From UBA5069 sp964560495 (GTDB lineage: Bacteria; Chloroflexota; Anaerolineae; Caldilineales; Caldilineaceae), in NCBI GenBank assembly GCA_964560495.1, contig CAZLMM010000001.1, forward strand, positions 62,001-126,000: DNA of 64,000 nucleotides, written 5' to 3'. The position numbers were made by a program, and so were the translations under genes. This document shows, piece by piece, positions 45,601-51,750 of this stretch. Position 1 is the first letter of the stretch; every line of letters begins with the position of its first letter. The notes under the pieces are model-generated. The model saw nothing but the letters and a program-made list of their open reading frames with translations. It ran no database searches and was not told the origin of the DNA.

Positions 45601-48207
45601 GCCGGCTCTGCCAGCCTGCGCATCACCATCACTGTGCAAACGGGGACGCTCTCGGCCAGCGGGCTGACGGTGGTCAGCGGCAACGGCACCGGAACGATTG
45701 TCGTGACGGGCAGCCTGGCTCAGTTCGCCGCGGCGACCATCACCTATACGCCGGCGCTCAACGTAACCGGCGGCGTACAGCTTGGCGTCACGGCCAACGA
45801 CCAGGGCGCAACGGGCGGCGGCGGCGCCAAGAGCGGCGGGAACAGTGGAACGATCACCATCGCGGCGGTCAACGATGCGCCCACAGTGCAAATTTCCGCT
45901 TTCGGTGTGAATGAAGACACCACGACGAACATTCGCCCCTTCATCGTCATCGACGACGTGGACGCCGCCAGCGCCAGCCTGCGCATCACCGTCACCGTGA
46001 CGAGCGGAACGTTGTCGGTGAGCGGATTGAGCAGCATCAGCGGCAACGGCACAGCGACTGTGGCGGCGACAGGCAATTTGGCCGCGTTCAACGCCTCCAC
46101 CATCAACTACACGCCGGTGACGAACTTCATCGGCAATGTGACGTTGGGCGTGACAGCCAACGACCAGGGCGCGACGGGCAGCGGCGGCGCTAAGAGCGGC
46201 AACAACAGCTTCGTCTTCAGCGTAAGCAACGCCAACGACCTGCCTGTGCTGGATCTGAATGGACCAGCCCCTGGCACCGGCTTTGGCGCCAGCTTCACCG
46301 AAGATCTGGGGTCTGTCGCTATTGCCTCACCCAACCTGACGCTGGTGGATGTGGACAGCGTAACCATCTTTTCGGCCACAGTGCGCATCACCAATCTGCT
46401 GGACGGCAGCAGTGAGGTGCTCCTGGCGACCAATGTGGGCGCGGTGATCAGCAGCTATTCCAACGGCATGCTCACCCTAAGCGGCCCCGCCTCGCTGGAT
46501 GATTTCGAGGAGACGCTGCGCACAGTACGCTACAACAACGTCAGTCAGAACCCCAACACAACGCCGCGCTCCATCCTCTTCCTGGTCAAAGACCCGGACG
46601 GAGGCGTGAGCAACCCGGTCAACGCCTCGGTGAGCGTGGCCGCGGTCAATGACCCGCCGTCGATCCTGCTGCCCAGCGGCGTGCTCAATGTGGTGGAAGA
46701 CGACCCGGCGGCGCAGATCGACTCGGCGGCCCAAGTAAGCGATGTCGATTCGACAGCCCTGACCAGCGGCGGCGTTTTCACCGTGACCGTGCAATCTGGC
46801 ACAGACAGCCGCGACAAGTTGAGCATCGGCGCCTTCGAGAGCATCAGCGTCAGCGGCAGCAATGTGCGTTTCGGCGGCTCGAACATCGGCGTGCATTCTG
46901 GGCTGGACAAGACGCAGATCAAGGTGACGCTGAACAACGGCGTGACCATTGCCCAGGCGCAGGCGCTGGCCCGCGCTTTCACTTATCGCCAGGAAGAAGG
47001 CCCCGACATCCCCAGCCGGACGATTCAATTCGAGATCAAAGAGAATGGCGCGGCGGGTCAGGGCATCGCCCTGAAGAGCGTGACGATCACCACCAGCGAG
47101 CCACCAGTCATCGTGTTGGGTGGCACGACGACAAGCTATGCAGAAGGCAGCCCGGCAGTCGCTATCGCGCCGTCGCTGACGGTGGACGACAGCGACAGCA
47201 CGAACATGACCGCGGCCGCGGTGCAGATCGTCAACCTGTTGGATGCGGGTCAGGAGTCGCTGGCCGCCACAGGCAGCAGCGGGATTACGCCAAGCTACAA
47301 TCCGGCGACCGGCGTCCTGACGTTGAGCGGAGCGAGCAACAAGGGCAACTATGAGACTGTGCTACGCAGCGTGACCTATCTCAACAGCAGCCAGAACCCC
47401 AACAGCACTGCCCGACTGTTGCGTTTCACCGTCACCGACAACCAATCGTTGACTAGCGCGCCGGTCACGGCTACGTTGGGCATCGTCGGCGTCAACGATG
47501 CGCCCACCCTCCTGGTCAACCCGCACAACGCAGTGGAAGACACGTCCAGCAACATCCGTCCACGCATCGTCATCAGCGACTTGGACGCAGCCGGCGGCAG
47601 CCTGCGCATTACGGTGACGGTGGAAGCCGGCGCGCTGACCGCGTCAGGGTTGTCCATGATCAGCGGGGGCGGGACGACCAATCTGGTCGTGGGGGGGTCG
47701 TTGGCCCAATACGCGACTAGCCTGATCACCTACACACCGCCGGTTAATTTCAGCGGTCTGGTCAACCTGAACGGTTCGGTCAGTGACCAGGGATTCACCG
47801 GCAGCGGTGGGCCAAAGTCGGCCATAGGCGGCAACACCATCACGGTCGCAGCGGTGGATGACCCGCCGATGTTGGCGACGAATACAGGCATCACGGTGAC
47901 CACGCCCCTCACGACGGGTGTGGTCACCGTGACACTGCCGGCCGGCACGCTGAGATACAGCGATATAGATTCGCCAGCCAGCAGCATCGTCTATACATTG
48001 ACGCAAAAGCCACTGACCGGAACGCTGCTGCTCAATGCGACGCCCATCGACAGCAATAGCAACTTCACCCAGGATGACATCGACCAGGGCCGGCTGCGCT
48101 ACAGTTTCAACGCAGCGACGCCGCAGCCATTCACCACATCGTTCAAGTTTAGGGTGCGGGGCGAGGTGGGATTACCAGAGAGGAGTTACGTCATTCGCGT
48201 CGAATGA
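36613..48207 (+). CDS. Giant secreted adhesin-like protein (3864 residues)
   Basis: Start ATG 36613 overlaps the previous stop and has AAGGAGG 6 bases upstream. The signal region includes a heptamer-encoded stretch (LSLVTRHSS) and a hydrophobic core LLFTATVLACCALLWG ending at ALAQG. Residues about 76-500 form a PD40/TolB-like propeller (DGRRLAFWS, GDHLAFVSN, DGRRIVFV). Residues 510-920 are three DUF11-type domains. PKD-like domains with WGDG motifs and cadherin-like/Ig-like VNDAP repeats follow to about 3800, including six near-regular 121-residue repeats (residues 2480-3206). A CSPG/NG2-like repeat (TGTLLLNATPIDSNSNFTQD) ends the protein. No sorting motif is seen at the very end. Likely a calcium-dependent surface adhesin or matrix protein. 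Confidence 0.9.
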   Translation: MNGHLSLVTRHSSLVTPRWFNSAMGNHGFGRLLFTATVLACCALLWGATQALAQGSQPTTTPQACQANASLVTSQDNSISNEPVVSKDGRRLAFWSTVNELGLNSDGSIELFVAATDPVTPTNSDIVSQVSESLGNILGGFNIMPDIVSFQSAGVRRTLVVFASDRDLIPGRNPDGGFEIFLAQTEPSFWIAQVTDTERSASILPGMSDVLSDGRTVRIVFLSDADDRENLPKADNPDRNQEIFLATVDLQTRAVTAQQVTRSDVDVINDQPVINAVGDHLAFVSNTTRPLTTGSTVSNPDGNRELFLGRLESGGVTLRQLTTTTNGDNGAPVISDQGHRLAFVSSANGLPGVPQINNSAGIEQVIAAAIDDAGSTRFVSLSANLKKPNGCPTCAVAANEPSISSDGRRIVFVAPGCAPNQLTCAINPSASQVIVADENRLSPGVYFLGQATGFDEIQANEAFRRPAVAGDGRSLAVTFQGIGATYSGIEFLACPVARVILSKDFTVDSVMNAPQVDPKRPDVGDRVIYDVSLVNDSSTVFGARLRITDTLPMAQMTFISATVVSGQSAFEQQPVQSGNRLVWEVKDIPPQTAATVRVAMRVNAGRAGATIVNSAMMTVATESQSGQALIENLETESTLRVTRVDLSARLDVSTQIPREDVPFDYTVTVTNAAGMDPATNVRVIDTAPLIGDFQLDSATPSLGSYNPANHTWTIPVLSGGQTATLRLRVRAKAGAGGKPPMTTTIGAPTSDQEDVNNANNIAVGTRSVRVLGTDLQVLSKTVDTGNRNPPQGAVVTYTIRLRNNGPLSATDAIYQSNQAAFIPAVVEVTDALPAGVAFVSASDSGAFNANTGAVVWRIAGPPAGGEKNLTLRVRAIADPGTLISNQVNNIVGLFSDGGVMNDVVPANDLPSGDASFIVNQGAGVQVVVAPVTMPENTVVAATVSYTDPDLVDTHVVAIFWGDGATQSTPPITRGGVVTGTAIFTHTYADDDADDRYTIVAVVTDSTGNVASGSRVVTVTNVAPTLNPLVVSGQVRNLAANHFLVTTSNTLQVKADFSDPGFSGPPGSETFTYQVDWGDGQVQSGAVTDVTNGKTGIPTTGRFILSHQFAQLGVHTVVVTARDDDGDQAQRSFTVTVNNAPRAHDDAVSVNEDSTVSGNMLANDRPDGDAFPTTTDILTVTQVVATTTQGVLVSYDPTSGAFTYSAAGKFDHLALGQSAADSFTYFVRDLFAFTSTARVNVTVSGVNDAPVLALNATSRPFVEDMGNVTLAAGLTITDIDNGSLISRALVTITNPFDGAAEKVLAMTTRPGVSASYANGVLTLNGLSSLDNYRDLLRSVVYTNTDDTPNLTTRVISFVVLDEHDAASSQPTLSVTVQDKNDAPIIALSPFTPTEDIPFLIGGRVQVVDPDAVINSLRLTATVQHGNLTLPGAVGDGMRQVVITADLSVLNNLNLTYLGDADYTGDDSLTVRVNDLGHNPSGPLSDVETQPFFVLSVDDAPRVDLVSVVPDAMSENTLVSATVVYTDPDANELRTIVVDWGDGTTASTITSTNTSATRVFTHTYADDDGDDRYTVLATVTDSTMLTGGESAPVTVTNVLPTLEPLTLTGTAKETVPDKDVVATTNTPLIVRGSFSDPGFTRTPGQEVFTTTVNWGDGLVETLPVTITVNGKAGVTTTGVFTRTHLYTTYDVFTATVTVFDDDDPTGDTESFRVTVSDIPASGDDFFTLDEDSKIGGNVLDNDGKSGPDDDLDILSVNLNGTLGQVSNVVAETGAFSYTAAGFFEVLALNELAADSFQYTAINKVGFTNTATANFTVVGVNDAPALTLNATSRPFVEDMGNVTLAPALAVSDIDHGALISSALITIVNPLDGAAERLIAVVSIGGINASYANGVLTLDGLASLASYQTLLRSVVYTNTDDTPNLTTRVISFVVLDEHDAASSLRTLNVTVQDKNDAPIVVLSPFTATEDIALNIHASIRITDVDALDGALKLTVSALHGRLSVTASPGVTVTINNAKNVEMLGTLANLRSLLAGAGVISYLSDPDYFGADTLTVTLNDQGHTPSGPLSDTETLNFSVTAVNDAPVIGPIAPPVTFIEDQPAVKIAPNVAITDVDSANLVTATVTLAATPDDSLESLATTVSGGMIAGYDPASRTLTISGSASRTAYQTALRNVTYHNASNIPNLAPRNATFTIWDNLTAASNVRSQTINVQAANDSPTIALSGATPNVEEGGPAVVIDAGMVVSDTDTPILTGGGFTATVVGGVASADFVDIAVAGGITLSGNQVLYQGTQFGMVSGQGSTNMTVSLNGNASLAAVNALARNVTYRRGDKGKPPASIGVRFQVSDGVGGVSNQATKTVNIGGVNDAPEISITTFSPAEDTLFTFVSTVAITDFDAENGTLLLTVTVNSGVLTATGDSDANPRQVVIAATLATLKTRLAAMTYLSDLNFNGADLLSVTLNDQGNTGSGGAKTTTATQSFTVSPVNDAPTVQIMPISATEDTALDIRSNITISDVDAGGSSLRITITVQSGTLSASGLTVASGGGTGTLVVSGSLDQFAAATITYAPALNVNGPVTLGVTANDQGATGSGSAKSDSEPGTITLSAVNDAPTVTIGVIPANEDVATNIRPGVVISDVDSAAGSLRITMTVASGTLAASGFTPVSGNGTATLVILRTLAEYGTSIINYTPPANFVGDVALTVTANDQGATGSGGAKSGADSGTISVTAGNDAPTVQIGAINVTEDTPLDIRPGVTISDADAGGAALRITVTVASGTLTPGGGLTVISGSGTGTLVVTGSLAQFAAATLTYAPALNVNGNVALGVTVNDQGASGDGGPRSGNANGTINIAAVNDAPTVTVTSFDVDEDTTNNVRGFITINDVDVGGATMRFTMTVSSGNLSVSGLTVVSGNGSNSVVATGSLVQFNAAVIDYTPLANSSGAVTLSAAVNDQGATGSGGAKSASNNGTITVNPVNDTPMVQITSISMTEDTPKDIRSDIAISDVDAGSASLRITITVQTGTLSASGLTVVSGNGTGTIVVTGSLAQFAAATITYTPALNVTGGVQLGVTANDQGATGGGGAKSGGNSGTITIAAVNDAPTVQISAFGVNEDTTTNIRPFIVIDDVDAASASLRITVTVTSGTLSVSGLSSISGNGTATVAATGNLAAFNASTINYTPVTNFIGNVTLGVTANDQGATGSGGAKSGNNSFVFSVSNANDLPVLDLNGPAPGTGFGASFTEDLGSVAIASPNLTLVDVDSVTIFSATVRITNLLDGSSEVLLATNVGAVISSYSNGMLTLSGPASLDDFEETLRTVRYNNVSQNPNTTPRSILFLVKDPDGGVSNPVNASVSVAAVNDPPSILLPSGVLNVVEDDPAAQIDSAAQVSDVDSTALTSGGVFTVTVQSGTDSRDKLSIGAFESISVSGSNVRFGGSNIGVHSGLDKTQIKVTLNNGVTIAQAQALARAFTYRQEEGPDIPSRTIQFEIKENGAAGQGIALKSVTITTSEPPVIVLGGTTTSYAEGSPAVAIAPSLTVDDSDSTNMTAAAVQIVNLLDAGQESLAATGSSGITPSYNPATGVLTLSGASNKGNYETVLRSVTYLNSSQNPNSTARLLRFTVTDNQSLTSAPVTATLGIVGVNDAPTLLVNPHNAVEDTSSNIRPRIVISDLDAAGGSLRITVTVEAGALTASGLSMISGGGTTNLVVGGSLAQYATSLITYTPPVNFSGLVNLNGSVSDQGFTGSGGPKSAIGGNTITVAAVDDPPMLATNTGITVTTPLTTGVVTVTLPAGTLRYSDIDSPASSIVYTLTQKPLTGTLLLNATPIDSNSNFTQDDIDQGRLRYSFNAATPQPFTTSFKFRVRGEVGLPERSYVIRVE
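36621..36661. repeat. Heptanucleotide tract at codon 3 of the giant gene
   Basis: Six consecutive 7-base units (gtcactt, gtcactc, gtcactc, gccactc, gtcactt, gtcacc) immediately follow the start codon. As 7 is not a multiple of 3, gain or loss of one unit would shift the reading frame of the signal peptide. An in-frame ATG at 36679 lies just downstream but has no ribosome binding site. Confidence 0.7.
40351..42447 (+). repeat. 1716-bp internal duplication, marker segments
   Basis: The segment coding NDAPVLALNATSRPFVED at 40351 recurs at 42067, and the stretch beginning tcggtggtct at 40621 recurs at 42337, both offset by 1716 bases. In the latter stretch about 95 bases differ at only three positions. 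The unit includes a PKD pair and two cadherin-like domains. Confidence 0.75.
41245..41274. repeat. Hexanucleotide array in the giant gene
   Basis: agtacg, attacg, agcacg, aatacg, agtgcg: five 6-base units encoding a Ser/Thr-rich loop (STITSTNTSA). A related array (agtaca, agcatg, aatatg, agtacg, aataat) is at 976-1005 before the cupin gene. Confidence 0.4.
44050..46230 (+). repeat. Six tandem 363-bp (121-residue) repeats
   Basis: Units begin with the NDAP codons at 44050, 44413, 44776, 45142, 45505 and 45868, and the next domain begins at 46231. Spacing is 363 bases except one of 366. Each unit reads NDAPTVQI, then EDT...IR..I.ISDVDAG, LRITVTV.SGTLS.SGL, and ends with NDQGATGSGGAKS. A more diverged unit precedes it at 43690 (360 bases earlier) and another occurs at about 47490. 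Confidence 0.9.
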
Positions 48208-48410
48208 CGCATTCGGCGATTCGAGCGCCCAAAGCAGGACTCACACAGTCTTTCCCGGCAGCGCGGGCGCCTCGTTTGCTGCCCCAGTAAAGACAATCCT
48301 GTTCATTCGGCATTGAACGTGCGGTATGAAAACGGCGTCTACCAAGCCTTTCTCGATTTTCAACTACACGAATTCCGGTCGAGCCGACAATCCATGATCC
48401 GCGTAAGGCC
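48208..48410. other. Intergenic stretch after the giant gene
   Basis: No gene or clear regulatory site is visible in these 203 bases, which lead into the shared terminator. Confidence 0.4.
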
Positions 48411-48453
48411 AAAAAGAAAGGCGCTGAGCTGCCTGCTCAGCGCCTTTCTTTTT
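48411..48453. terminator. Bidirectional intrinsic terminator
   Basis: AAAAAGAAAGGCGCTGAGC and its exact complement (48435-48453) form a 19-bp stem with a TGCCT loop. A- and T-tracts on both sides let it serve the giant gene (plus) and the GlsB-like gene (minus), which converge here. Confidence 0.9.
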
Positions 48454-48465
48454 GAATTAGAATGC

Positions 48466-48723
48466 CTATTTCTTGAACAATCCAACTATTGCCAGGATGA
48501 CGACTGCACCAATGGTGGCCGTGATGATCGCCCCAATCACACCCCAACTTTCCAGGAAGGTGATGTTGAGAAGACCAAACAACCAGCTGGCGACAACAGC
48601 GCCAGCGATACCGATGACGATATTGAGCACAAGGCCGAAGCCTCCGCCGCGCATAAATCGACCGGCTAGCCAGCCAGCGATAGCGCCGATCACCAAAGAA
48701 ACAATCAAGCCGTATGGATCCAT
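48466..48723 (-). CDS. GlsB/YeaQ/YmgE-family stress membrane protein
   Basis: An 85-residue protein with three hydrophobic helices and the family pattern GAIAGWLAGRFMRGGGFGLV, then NIVIGIAGAVVASWLFGLL and a last helix GAIITATIGAVVILAIVGLF. It belongs to the transglycosylase-associated (YeaQ/YmgE/GlsB) family of small inner-membrane stress proteins whose molecular role is unclear. GGAGGAG stands just before the ATG. Length is typical. Confidence 0.92.
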   Translation of the reverse strand: MDPYGLIVSLVIGAIAGWLAGRFMRGGGFGLVLNIVIGIAGAVVASWLFGLLNITFLESWGVIGAIITATIGAVVILAIVGLFKK

Positions 48724-48844
48724 GTTTTCTCCTCCTTGTGTGGTGAACTAAAGTGACTGCGAGAAGGTAGTCACAGCCGGATTATACAACAGGGTGTGGG
48801 CGACTACAACACGCTGTTCGAAGCCACCACTAACACAATGGAAT

Positions 48845-50308
48845 CTATTCCGGCCCCTGCATTTCGCTGATGAAGCCTGGCGTGGTCGGCAGTTCCAACT
48901 TGCCATCTTTGCGGGCGCCTGGAGTGAGCAAGCGCAACATAGCTTGTTTGGAGATGATTTTGACGCGCGGGCGATTCTGCGCTTTCCCCATCTTGACTTC
49001 CGCTTCGTTGATCACATTCCATTCCTCTTGAGTGACGAAGCGCACGCCTCGCTCACTCAGTTTGCCGATAATGGCGTTTGGGTCCGAGTTGGGGGCGGGC
49101 GTCGTCGTCGCCAGGTCAGCAACCATCTCGTTGACGGTTTCGTGCGCGTCCGGCTTGTTGGTGCCGATGACGCCCGTCGGGCCGCGTTTGGCCCAGCCAA
49201 CCACATATTGCCCAGGAATGACCTGGCCGGAATCATCCACCACGCGCCCGTCACGGTTGAGAATCACTCCACTGCGTTTGTCAAAAGGCACGCCAGGCAA
49301 CGGCGCGCCTCGATAGCCGACTGAGCGCAGCACCATGCCCGCCGGGATCGTCTCGAACTCACCTGCGCCTACAGCTTTGGTGTCTTTGCCATCCTCGGTG
49401 GGCAGCAGCTTGTTGCGCTCACATCTCACCGCGCAGATCTTGCCTCTCTCGTCAGCGATGATCTCCACGGGCGAAATCAGAAAGCGGAAATGGACCTGAC
49501 GCGGCTTGTTGCGCGAGCCGATCTCGGCGTAGGCGCGCAGATAGTCGATGTTCTTCTGGGCGGCGGTGTCGCCCTCGATCTGTTTGCTGCTGACCCGGTC
49601 GAGATAGAGCTCCTGTTCCAGCACAATGGGGTCCGCCTCTTCCAGATGGCCGAATTCGCGAATCTCTACGTTGGTGAATTTCACCTGGGCTGGGCCGCGG
49701 CGGGAGAGCACGTAGACGTTCTTGACCTTGCTGAAGGCCAGGCGATCCAGCGCGTGGTCAGCGATGTCGGTCTTGATCAGCTCATCCCAAGACTTGACCA
49801 GAATGCGCGCCACATCCATGGCGACATTGCCGACACCGACGACGATCACGTTTTCGCAGGACAGGTCCGGGTCGAACTGCTCGTAATCGGGGTGGCCGTT
49901 GTACCAGGCGACGAATTCAGTGGCGGAAAAGCTGTTGGGCAGATCTTCGCCGGGGATGCCCAGACGACGGTCCGACTGTGCGCCCACGGCCCACACGATC
50001 TGGTCATAATGGCTGCGCAGGTCATCCAGATTGAGATTTTCGCCAAAGTCCACGTTGCCAAAATAGCGAAAGTTTGGCTCGGCGGCAGTGCGTTCATAGA
50101 CCTTAGAGACCGACTTGATGTTCTGGTGGTCGGGCGCCACGCCATATCGCACCAATCCATGGGGCGCAATGAGCCGGTCGAACATATCGACCCTGACACT
50201 GGCGCCCAGTTCCTTGAAGAGTGCGCCGGCTGCGTAAAAACCCGACGGCCCTGCGCCAACAATCGCCACGTGCAGGGGGAGTTCTGCGCTTCCCAGCTGA
50301 ACAGACAC
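48845..50308 (-). CDS. FprA-like ferredoxin/adrenodoxin-NADP+ reductase
   Basis: A 487-residue flavoprotein similar to mycobacterial FprA and mitochondrial adrenodoxin reductase. It has the FAD motif VAIVGAGPSGFYAAGAL near the start, the family segment APHGLVRYGVAPDH, and the NADP-binding VVGVGNVAMDVARIL. SRRGPAQVKFTNVEIREF and the closing VVGWAKRGPTGVIGTNK (flavin site) follow. It transfers electrons between NADPH and a ferredoxin. Translation starts at GTG 50308 with AGGAG 7 bases before it. The C-terminal 90 residues or so are an extension also present in actinobacterial relatives. Two small membrane protein genes lie upstream on the same strand. Confidence 0.92.
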   Translation of the reverse strand: MSVQLGSAELPLHVAIVGAGPSGFYAAGALFKELGASVRVDMFDRLIAPHGLVRYGVAPDHQNIKSVSKVYERTAAEPNFRYFGNVDFGENLNLDDLRSHYDQIVWAVGAQSDRRLGIPGEDLPNSFSATEFVAWYNGHPDYEQFDPDLSCENVIVVGVGNVAMDVARILVKSWDELIKTDIADHALDRLAFSKVKNVYVLSRRGPAQVKFTNVEIREFGHLEEADPIVLEQELYLDRVSSKQIEGDTAAQKNIDYLRAYAEIGSRNKPRQVHFRFLISPVEIIADERGKICAVRCERNKLLPTEDGKDTKAVGAGEFETIPAGMVLRSVGYRGAPLPGVPFDKRSGVILNRDGRVVDDSGQVIPGQYVVGWAKRGPTGVIGTNKPDAHETVNEMVADLATTTPAPNSDPNAIIGKLSERGVRFVTQEEWNVINEAEVKMGKAQNRPRVKIISKQAMLRLLTPGARKDGKLELPTTPGFISEMQGPE

Positions 50309-50323
50309 GAGCAGCTCCTTTGA

Positions 50324-50530
50324 TTAGGTTCGGCGCATCATCGAGCCGAACTCACGGGCAAGGGAGAGGACGCTGATCCCCAGCTTGATGTAGTCGGCAG
50401 GCCCAAGCTTCGCCAGACCGGCGCGAGTCTCTTCTTGTTCCTGTCCATCGCCAAAGACCCACCCAAAGGCTGCGCCCAAAAGCGCGCCGGCAACCATTCC
50501 GATCAGAATGGCTTTGAGTTTAGGATTCAC
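50324..50530 (-). CDS. Small membrane protein, YtxH-like glycine-rich helix
   Basis: A 68-residue protein with one Gly-zipper helix (IGMVAGALLGAAFGWVFG) and a charged tail. GTG 50530 overlaps the stop of the gene upstream (GTGA) and has AGGAGA upstream, so the two are coupled. No specific family function can be given. Confidence 0.7.
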   Translation of the reverse strand: MNPKLKAILIGMVAGALLGAAFGWVFGDGQEQEETRAGLAKLGPADYIKLGISVLSLAREFGSMMRRT

Positions 50531-50856
50531 GGGTTCTTCTCCTGTTTCGATGTTGCTGTGGTTTTGTTTGCAGGTTCATTCTTAAAAAATTCAGTCACAG
50601 TCGATTGAGCGCGCGTTGCCTCGCGCTGAGAAACGATCATCGGTTCCGCCACCTTCTCGCTGACCCGATTCGTGGTCGTCGCCACCATGCGTGTGATCTC
50701 TTGCGCCTTGCGCGTGGCGCTAAAAGCCTTGATGTGCACGATATTCATCACACGCACAAGGAAATAGCCCACCGCCAGCGCGATGACCAGGAGAACCATG
50801 CACTCCAGGGAGAGCAAGACGATAGAGAGGTCGGTCCAGGTGCGTAGTGATGACAT
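50527..50856 (-). CDS. Small single-pass membrane protein of unknown function
   Basis: A 109-residue protein with one transmembrane helix (CMVLLVIALAVGYFLVRVM) near residues 19-37. An amphipathic helix rich in Ala, Thr and Arg (AQEITRMVATTTNRVSEKVA) follows, then a lysine-rich tail. It overlaps the next small gene by four bases. The topology recalls YtxH/DUF948-type envelope proteins. The start has only a weak ribosome binding site. Confidence 0.65.
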   Translation of the reverse strand: MSSLRTWTDLSIVLLSLECMVLLVIALAVGYFLVRVMNIVHIKAFSATRKAQEITRMVATTTNRVSEKVAEPMIVSQREATRAQSTVTEFFKNEPANKTTATSKQEKNP

Positions 50857-50883
50857 GGTGTTTGCCTTTAGAAGCTCCGTCGA

Positions 50884-51169
50884 TCAGGGTTGCCGCAAGC
50901 CACCGGAGTCAGCGCCAGCCAGTCGGGCAAGTTCCTGTTTCATCTCGGCAAAGCGCCGTGGGTCGATGCCACCTGAAAGAGCAAGTCCGACTCCTGGCCC
51001 GCCAACTCTTCGTCAATGAAACTGGCGTTGATGACCCGCAGCGTCGGGCAGTCGATCTGATCACGTAAGGATGCAGACAGATAAGCACGCAAAAGGCAGC
51101 CGCCTCTGCCGGATCGGAGAGGACTGCTTTGACTAGCGAATCGTAAGGGTGGTGCACTAATGTTGCCAT
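50884..51169 (-). pseudogene. Rpn-family (PD-(D/E)XK) nuclease remnant
   Basis: The minus strand begins MATLVHHPYDSLVKAVLSDP and AEAAAF, the start of Rpn/transposase_31-type nucleases. The frame is then lost at the A-run 51091-51094, where adding one base restores LRAYLSASLRDQIDCPTLRV and INASFIDEELAGQESDLLF. A second shift follows FQV: another frame continues GGIDPRRFAEMKQELARLAG to a stop at 50884. Most of the C-terminal half is missing, since intact proteins run to about 250-300 residues. This is a decayed mobile-associated nuclease gene. Confidence 0.75.
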
Positions 51170-51267
51170 CGCTGTCTATTCTACCAGACGGCAGCGAGTA
51201 AAGCGAATGGGCAGCATCAATATGTGCGCGAGATCTATCTTGCTCCGGTCAAGAGCCGCTGCAGCGC

Positions 51268-51750
51268 CTATGCGCCGCGCCAGAAGACAACACCGATTGT
51301 CGCAGCAGCGAAGATGGCAATGCCCAGCCACATGACCAGGATCGTCGTAACTGCTGGCTCCAGGGTAGCATCCTCTGGCTTCCTGGGATTGTAGTGCACA
51401 GTCACGCCCTTGCCCTGGGGATAGCGTGCGGCAATGCTACGTGCAGCAAACGCGCTGTAGATGAGCCAATCGCCAAAGCGCACCCGCGTGCCACAAAGCA
51501 ATTGGCCCTGCACCTGGTATTCATAGCTGACTGAGACACGTCCTTGCAGCCGGTTGTGAGGGTTCAAGTCCAGCTGCATGGAGATGATACGTCCCGACGC
51601 GGTGGGCCAGCGTCGGCTGACCAGACTCTTGACCCAGAGCCACGACATTCCCGCCGCCGCCCCGCCGAAAACGATCAACCCGACAACGCCGATGTATACC
51701 CGATACGGCTCCATGGGCGCAATCCCACCACAACAAAAACCGGCGCTCAC
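51268..51750 (-). CDS. DUF3592 membrane protein
   Basis: A 160-residue protein with two helices, one near the N-terminus and one at the end (VMWLGIAIFAAATIGVVFW). The soluble DUF3592 domain between them has WPTASGRI, VSYEYQVQGQ, GTRVRFG and ARYPQGKGVTVHYNPRKPEDA. GTG 51750 overlaps the stop of the sugar-dehydrogenase gene (GTGA). ATG 51714 is an alternative start without the odd Cys-rich beginning. Function of the family unknown. Confidence 0.8.
   Translation of the reverse strand: MSAGFCCGGIAPMEPYRVYIGVVGLIVFGGAAAGMSWLWVKSLVSRRWPTASGRIISMQLDLNPHNRLQGRVSVSYEYQVQGQLLCGTRVRFGDWLIYSAFAARSIAARYPQGKGVTVHYNPRKPEDATLEPAVTTILVMWLGIAIFAAATIGVVFWRGA

Noticed and set aside
44289..47987. Series of 85-120-codon minus-strand frames at regular spacing
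   Set aside because: They mirror the 363-bp repeats of the giant gene on the other strand and are not independent genes.
49490..50323. 277-codon plus-strand frame
   Set aside because: Antisense to the FprA-like reductase, which has clear FAD and NADP motifs.
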